From Chimonanthus salicifolius (Eukaryota; Streptophyta; Magnoliopsida; Laurales; Calycanthaceae), in contig CM023537.1 in the NCBI GenBank assembly GCA_013350335.1, positions 8,919,438-8,983,437 of the forward strand: a stretch of 64,000 nucleotides of DNA. Reading direction: 5' to 3'. This document shows positions 58,660-64,000 of the stretch, one piece after another. Numbering within the stretch: the stretch's first letter is position 1; every line of letters begins with the position of its first letter. The position numbers and the translations under genes are program-made. The notes below the pieces were generated by a model that did no database searches, had not been told where the DNA came from, and worked only from the letters and a program-made list of their open reading frames with translations.

Positions 58660-59554
58660 TTTAAGCCGTCTATTACACATACTATTCTATTTGGAAATAA
58701 TGGAGATGAAAGAGTCATTTCCTTGAAATTTATTGATCCATATTGTTTTTCACTATTTTGTATTATTGTGTGCCATTTTAGAATGAAAAGAAAGAAAAAA
58801 TTCAAAAGTTAATACCTTAACTGCTCTTCTTTCTTATTATTTCTTGTTTATTTTTTGCTATGAAATTAAATTCCACACACTACATGGAAGGATTAATTTA
58901 TATGATTTAGCAAGTTGACATGTGTTCCTCTAAGGTCAATAATTTGATATTAGATCATTAATAAACAAAAGCCTCAGATCTAAATATTTGAGAAGTCATC
59001 CAAGATATAATTGGGTCAAGTTGAATATGGTCTGCTAACCCACTCTTAAAAAATAAAAAATAGAAATAGAATGCTAGATTGTAGAAATTAACATCAATGA
59101 CAATATTAAAAAAAAAATGAAATCATTTGTCAAAGAACTGAAGGAGTCAAATATGACCAGACTCGTTTAGAACTGTAGATGACCCAATTAGCTCAGGAGG
59201 TCAATCTAAACTTAATCATTAAACTGCTTCAAATATCAGTCTTCTCTTTGGAGACAGGATCATGAGATTAACAGGTTTATTCATGTTTACTTGTTCCATC
59301 CATATGTTGAGAAGTGGTTTTAGCTGTGCATTGAAGTACCAAAGATTCAATGTGCAACAGTTTAACATCGATGCACATTGGTTGATAAAGGCTCTTGCTA
59401 GTCTTAGATAAAAATAATTTTTAAAAGATATCTTTTTTATGTTTTTGAATAATCAATTATCAAAGTAGATGAAACATAAATAATTATGATTTAATAATAT
59501 AAAAAAATTAGTAAAATTAAATTGGGAGCGTATCAACTCTATTAGCAAATACAA
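58660..59554. other. Extensin 3' flank and intergenic DNA
   Basis: AAATAATGG (about 58694) and AATGAAAAG (about 58781) are possible degenerate polyadenylation signals. No other feature is recognised. Confidence 0.35.
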
Positions 59555-59566
59555 CTAAGGTGCATC

Positions 59567-59749
59567 AAGGGGTTGGTGTATTCGCCAGGAATCCATTTCA
59601 AGAAAAGGGAGTCCTAAGTTTGAGTCACATCCCACCTCAAAAAATCACTTTCCGTAATTTTATTCCATATGTGTAAGTAGATGAGGGTTGCAATTGCTCT
59701 AAAGACAAGTATTCTAAGAGACTCTAAAGTCTAACCACCTCTAAAAAAT
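59567..59749 (+). mobile_element. tRNA-derived SINE, family 2, with target duplication
   Basis: AAGGGGTTGGTGTATTCGCC is the A-box-like head and CCTAAGTTTGAGTCACATCC the B-box region. The 3' end is ACCTCTAAAAAAT. The perfect 12-base direct repeat CTAAGGTGCATC at 59555-59566 and 59750-59761 delimits the element. It matches the SINE at 18988 inside the satellite. Confidence 0.8.
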
Positions 59750-59842
59750 CTAAGGTGCATCCATTCTTCCAAGTACAACACATACTACTATATAGAAATG
59801 ACACATTCTTATAAAATAAACACATCATCTGTACTAAGTTTT

Positions 59843-59993
59843 ACCCACATGGGTGTACTTTAATTGATTGTCTCCCGCTTTAGAAAACGGGATGTTGCGG
59901 ATTCGAACTCTCATGATCTAATTTTGGTGTGCCATAGGGGTTGTGGGTTCACTCATAAGAATTTTACGTTGGGTATCCTATGATTTTCCACAT
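59843..59993 (+). mobile_element. tRNA-derived SINE, family 1, copy 4
   Basis: Head ACCCACATGGGTGTACTTTA, B box GCGGATTCGAACTC, body GTGTGCCATAGGGGTTGTGG and GAATTTTACGTTGGGTATCC. There is no poly-A tail or clear target duplication. It lies close behind the family-2 SINE. Confidence 0.7.
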
Positions 59994-60794
59994 CGTGAAG
60001 TCAAGTACATTTACTAAGTGGCAAGCAAGAAAGGCTAAGCTCTTACAGTGGAAGTGTAAGCATCTACCTGTTTTGTCATACTCAACCAGTTGCCGTTTGA
60101 CGTTCTACGGTTTCAACAAGGAACATAAAGTCGAAATTTAAAAAGGATATTGATATAACACAATGAATTTTTGTTGACGAAACATAGACAATAGAAATGT
60201 ACTTATTCAATCAATTTTTTTATAAAAAATTTATTTAAATAACTCATAAAGAATGACTCAAAGAATGCAAGGCTAATGTGAGAAAAAATAATGGAGATTT
60301 ATAAAAGTTATCCAATTTGACTCATCAAATTATATTTTTAAAAGTTATAAATTTAGAAATTAAAAAATAATTTAAAATAATTAAATTTTGAAAACTTAAC
60401 AATGACTTGATCAATTTAATTATGATAATTTTATAAGAACGGTGTCCATCCTAACACTGCAACAGTCTTTTGAGACACGGGTTTTCGAACTTCTCACTTT
60501 ACCCCCATCCGTTCATGTGAAAAATTTTAAAAATCAGATATTAAGAGATTAGTGTATGACTGGATCACCTTCTAGTGAATCGGTGCACCGATTTAGATTC
60601 TTTCACGTCTCAAGAAATCGGTATACCGACAAGATCACTTTCCTCAAATCCCCATTTTCCAGTGATCCGGTTGGTACACAGGTCTAGCACACCGATTCAC
60701 TGAAAAGTGAACCAATTTTTGAATTTTTTTTTTTATAATTTTTCTCAACAAATGACAGAGAGATAAAATAAGTTGTTCACTGAAATATATATCT
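59994..60794. other. AT-rich intergenic stretch
   Basis: At about 60580-60710 there is a patch with repeated ATCGGTGCACCGATT-like and ATCGGTATACCGA near-palindromes. No gene is seen. Confidence 0.35.
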
Positions 60795-61137
60795 CAGTGT
60801 TATCAGAACCGGATCGAACCGTGGCTGAACCGACGGTTTCAGCCACGACGGGGTGGTCTGCGGTTCGGTAAAGGTAAAAAACCGGCTGGCGGTCAAAATC
60901 GCGGTTTTATGCAGTTTTGACACCAAAACCGTGAACCGCGGTTCATATATTTGAATTTTTTTTTTAAATTTTCCCCTTAAAAAATGTGTATATTTGAATG
61001 TTATTTTTAATATTTATATTAATATTATTGATAAAATATATCTTACTTAATATTATATATAATATTTATATTATTTTAATACTTGATCGGTTTTGATCGG
61101 CTTTGGTCGCAGTCGAATCCGGTTGAACCCTGACATG
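60795..61137. mobile_element. AACCGG-rich inverted-repeat element (hAT-MITE-like)
   Basis: The left end CAGTGTTATCAGAACCGGAT and the right end ATCCGGTTGAACCCTGACATG are imperfect inverted repeats. The interior has GAACCGTGG, GGTTCGG and GAACCGCGGTTC palindromes around an AT-rich core. Short AT-cored elements with CAGTGTT-type ends are common hAT-related MITEs in plants. The superfamily is inferred. Confidence 0.5.
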
Positions 61138-61469
61138 CTAGAAGATGGTTTGTTACAGTAGTCCGGTTCTGATATAATTGATATATCTACTAAAAACTGT
61201 TAGGAGAGCCTAAGAAAATATATTGAAGAAAATGATAAATGTGGGGATCTAATGTAAATATTTTAACTTCCCTTCACCTATGTCAAATGTCTTAGCAAAG
61301 TGGCAGAATTACAAGCATCGGTTAATCCGAAATTCTATTCGTTTGTCTCACACACTCACTCACGCCGACGAGGGCTTCGACGGCGGAAAGCTAGGGTTTA
61401 TCCTCTGCCGCCCTCTCTCCCTCCAACGTCTAAAACCCTACAGAGAGAAAGGAAAACCAGAAGAAAGTA
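61138..61469 (+). promoter_or_regulatory. Upstream region and leader of the OEP80-like gene
   Basis: AT-rich to about 61300, then GC- and CT-rich, with AAGCTAGGGTTTATCC and CTAAAACCCTACAGAG, plant leader-type motifs. No convincing TATA box is visible. The leader probably starts between about 61330 and 61400. Confidence 0.45.
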
Positions 61470-62067
61470 ATGGTGGAAGGGAGCAAGAAGCCATCGCCAC
61501 TGTCGGAAAGCGAAGCTGTTCGCTTCGTATCTTCCTCCATCAAGCTCCCTATCATCTCCATCCCCCAATCACATCCCTTCCTTTTCACCTCTCCCAACCT
61601 CCCTTTCGGCCAGCCATTCTCTTTCTTTCGCCCTCCACAAATCCACACAATTCCTCCACCATTTCCTCTCCTCCTTCCCAAAGGCTACTAAACCTCCCCG
61701 CCTCCTCCTCCCCAAATCCTCTCTCCTCTGCACCGCCTCTTTGTCTCTTACACGACCCGACGACCACCACATTTCAGAAGGGAGAGAACCCCCCCAGAGG
61801 GAGTATTTGCCGGCGCGGCACGCAAGGGAGAATGAGGAGAGGGTTTTGATAAGTGAGGTTTGGATCCGGAACAAGGATGGGGAAGAGATGGAGCGCAAGG
61901 ATCTGGAAGCAGAGGCAGCAGCTGCGCTCAAGGCGTGTCGGCCAAACTCGGCTCTCACTATCCGTGAGGTCCAGGAAGATGTCCACCGGATCATTTACAG
62001 TGGCTATTTCTGCTCCTGCATGCCCGTTGCTGTCGACACCCGAGATGGAATCCGGTTGGTCTTTCAG
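61470..62067 (+). CDS. OEP80: OEP80-like chloroplast outer-envelope protein, first exon (partial)
   Basis: The second half of this exon reads [17 protein letters not shown], then [20 protein letters not shown] and [20 protein letters not shown]. This matches the start of the first POTRA domain of OEP80 (Toc75-V), the Omp85-family protein of the chloroplast outer envelope needed for membrane-protein biogenesis. The exon ends at donor CAG/GTAACT (62067/62068). Upstream sequence in the same frame is serine/leucine/proline-rich ([14 protein letters not shown]), like a plastid-targeting region. That frame, however, has a TAA at 61468-61470 and no ATG before codon EEM (61886). The good ATG at 61470 ([25 protein letters not shown]) is in another frame that stops at 61689. 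An extra base, perhaps in the C run 61562-61566, would explain this. Later exons lie beyond the window. Confidence 0.8.
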
Positions 62068-63029
62068 GTAACTCACTTGCCTTGCTGAAATCAAATTCAC
62101 GTGCCTTTGCTTATTTTACTTTCACTTTCCATTTGAAAGTGATGTAAAATGAGGCAACTTCCACTTCCTCTCGGTTTTGACTGATTCCACCCTCCACGCT
62201 TTTATTGACTGGGAAGGGGGGAAGGTTGGCTTTGGAAAGTGAGTTGGGAAATGACTAAATTTTCCTCTCTGTGATACTATTTTGTGGATTTTTTTACATT
62301 GAAAGCACACAAAAATAGCATACAAATTACAAAGGAAAATCCTGGTCAGGGACGGAAGTTTCACTGATGTCATGCTCTGACAACTTAGAAATATTAGAAG
62401 TGATCGCCAATGGGTAAATCTCTGAGCTTGAATTTTTCATTGAAGACGTTGAATTAATATCTGTGTTGCCACAACGGAGCTTTGGTAAAGACAGACATAG
62501 GTGCATCTACATAATAAAAACATCTTCCCTCATGCAAGTCTATAGTTTTCTACTAATTCTATGAAGGACACAAACGGCTATTGAAGTGAAAATTATCTAG
62601 AGAGGAAAATGCAAAACTCTTCGTTCATTTCTGTGCATTCCTCCTTTTTTTTCGCCTTTTTCATTTACTTTTCTTTTGTTGTTGGGGTGAAATTGGCATG
62701 CATAGAAGCAAAGTAAATGCAGATTCAGAGGACTTGGGTCTGTTTGGTTACATGGATGCAGTTTCTAGGAAAATTAATAGCAAAGGAAAGTGGATTTTCC
62801 TGGAAGCACTTTCTTGTAGAAATATGTATGCCATTAAGTAATACTATTATTTTTTGTTACTGTTTGTAGCTATTCCACTAAGGAACTCTAGCTACCAAAC
62901 ATGCTCTGAGGTTACATCAACCGATGATATCTGAGGTATTGAAAGATTGTGATTACTTGGACTTCTGATGCAGTTCTATGGTACAATTATTTAACATTCT
63001 ATCAAATTAATAATTGCATTTTGGGCCTT
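62068..63029 (+). other. First intron of the OEP80-like gene (start)
   Basis: Starts GTAACTCAC. No further OEP80 exon is recognised before the LINE or in the rest of the window, so the intron is at least 1.9 kb. A poly-T tract is near 62640. Confidence 0.55.
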
Positions 63030-64000
63030 TACATATTTGGTGGCCGTCCTCTCTGCGCTCCCAATCTACTTCCTATCTGCATTTAGATGCCCAAGTAAAG
63101 TTATTCATTCATTGGAGAGAATCATGAAAACCTTACTGTGGGTGATTAAGATGATAAAAGGAAATACCACCTAGTTAGCTGGGAGCAAGTTTGTCTTTCG
63201 ACTCGTCACGGTGGCCTTGGGGTTCGGCCTATCAAGGATGTTAACATTGCTCTTCTCTCAAAGTGGCTTTGGAGGCTTGGCACTGAGGGTGATTGTCCCT
63301 GGAAACCAATCTTGATCCAGAAATACAGAGTGGGGAATCAAGGATGGATGATTGTCCTGTAGAGCATTTGGTATGTGGAGGGCTATTGCAGTGTGTGTCG
63401 ACAAGTTTAAAGAAGGAATCGACTATAAGGTGGGATCTGGTAACAAAGATAAGTTTTGGACTGAGCCTTAGTGTGACAATACCGATTTGGCTACTTGATT
63501 TCCTTCCCTTTACCGTCTATCTTAGTATCCGGCTGCGGTCATTTCTAATTACTATTCCATTAGTGGTGATTAGGTTGTTTGGAATCTTTTCATCCGGCGT
63601 AATCTTTTTGATTCTGAGATCGATGACTATTCAGTTCTTCTGCATATCCTTTCTTCCTACTGGATTAGTGTTTCTACTGACGACAACCTTGTTTGGAGGT
63701 TGGATGCGACTGGTTGTTTCTCTGTCAAGTCTTTTGTCACGTGGATTACTCGCATGACTACACTTGCAACTGTCAACCTAGATATTTGGACATCCAAAGC
63801 CCCTCCCTGTGCGATTTGCTTTCTCTGGACTGCGAGCATGGACAAAATTCTGACCCAAGACAATTTGCGCAAAAGAGGAAAATTCATTGTTAGTACTTTT
63901 CCTTTTTGTCTCCAAGCCTCGGAAGAAACAAATCACTTCATTCTTCATTGTCCTTTCTCCTATGCAATGTGGAATTCTGTGCTAGAAGTTTGGTGTACAT
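63030..64000 (+). mobile_element. L1-type LINE ORF2 C-terminal fragment (continues off the right edge)
   Basis: Plus-strand frames give VLSALPIYFLSAF and LERIMKTLLW, then a shift, VSWEQVCLSTRHGGLGVRPI, ALLSKWLWRLG, and KFWTEP followed by stops. The end of reverse transcriptase is followed by the zinc-binding domain typical of plant L1 LINEs: DDNLVWRLDATGCFSVKSF, DIWTSKAPPCAICFLW, KILTQDNLRKRGK, then HFILHCPFSYAMWNSV. The endonuclease and catalytic reverse transcriptase parts are absent, consistent with 5' truncation on insertion. Several frameshifts and stops make it dead. It lies in the first intron of the OEP80-like gene, in the same orientation. Confidence 0.85.

Noticed and set aside
61280..61849. 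189-codon frame overlapping the OEP80-like exon
   Set aside because: It starts in the untranslated leader and is in a different frame from the conserved POTRA sequence; its content is the leader read out of phase.
63293..63757. 154-codon hydrophobic frame that could be a membrane protein
   Set aside because: It is the LINE sequence read in the wrong frame; the correct frame gives the reverse transcriptase end and zinc-binding motifs.

Overview
This window is nuclear DNA from a flowering plant. The evidence is intron-containing plant gene remnants, an extensin with a signal peptide, the first exon of a chloroplast outer-envelope OEP80-like gene, Ty1/copia and other LTR remnants, L1-type LINE sequence and tRNA-derived SINEs. 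The species cannot be named from the sequence. Most of the window is repeats; real gene content is sparse.

Layout. 0.26-1.0 kb is a cluster of GATCGATC-type palindromes. 1.2-6.5 kb is a nest of transposon remnants, including a 3.2-kb solo LTR with a perfect GATCA target duplication, two LINE reverse-transcriptase tails and a GGGTCGGG-rich inverted-repeat element. 6.5-12.5 kb is AT-rich and largely geneless, with a SINE and patches of ATATCGGCCGATAT-type repeats. 12.5-13.4 kb holds a tandemly duplicated gene 5' end, the second copy carrying a nonsense codon.

15.0-46.5 kb is the most unusual part. It is a composite array in which a T/C/A-rich, nearly G-free block (three copies, each with the same ~100-bp hairpin) alternates with a satellite (four blocks). 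The satellite is built from three related modules per ~460-bp unit, has a shortened ~270-bp variant, and is organised into ~1.6-1.8-kb higher-order units between 23.3 and 31.3 kb. A deleted copia element (43.6-45.7 kb) sits inside the last part of it.

47.1-50.4 kb is the 3' half of a thiol/halide methyltransferase (HOL/TMT) gene whose 5' exons are missing and at least two splice signals are broken. 52.2-53.6 kb is a 1.17-kb solo LTR inserted at the edge of a SINE. 54.5-55.0 kb is a broken minus-strand exon resembling plant PELP1-like proteins. 57.5-58.6 kb is the only complete protein-coding gene, an extensin with a TATA box and a signal peptide. 61.5-62.1 kb is the first exon of an OEP80-like gene, whose only upstream ATG is out of frame with the conserved part. 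Its following intron contains an L1-type LINE that runs off the right edge.

The genes do not form a pathway. The window is best read as a repeat-rich chromosomal region with an eroded gene at each edge of the array and functional genes toward the right end.
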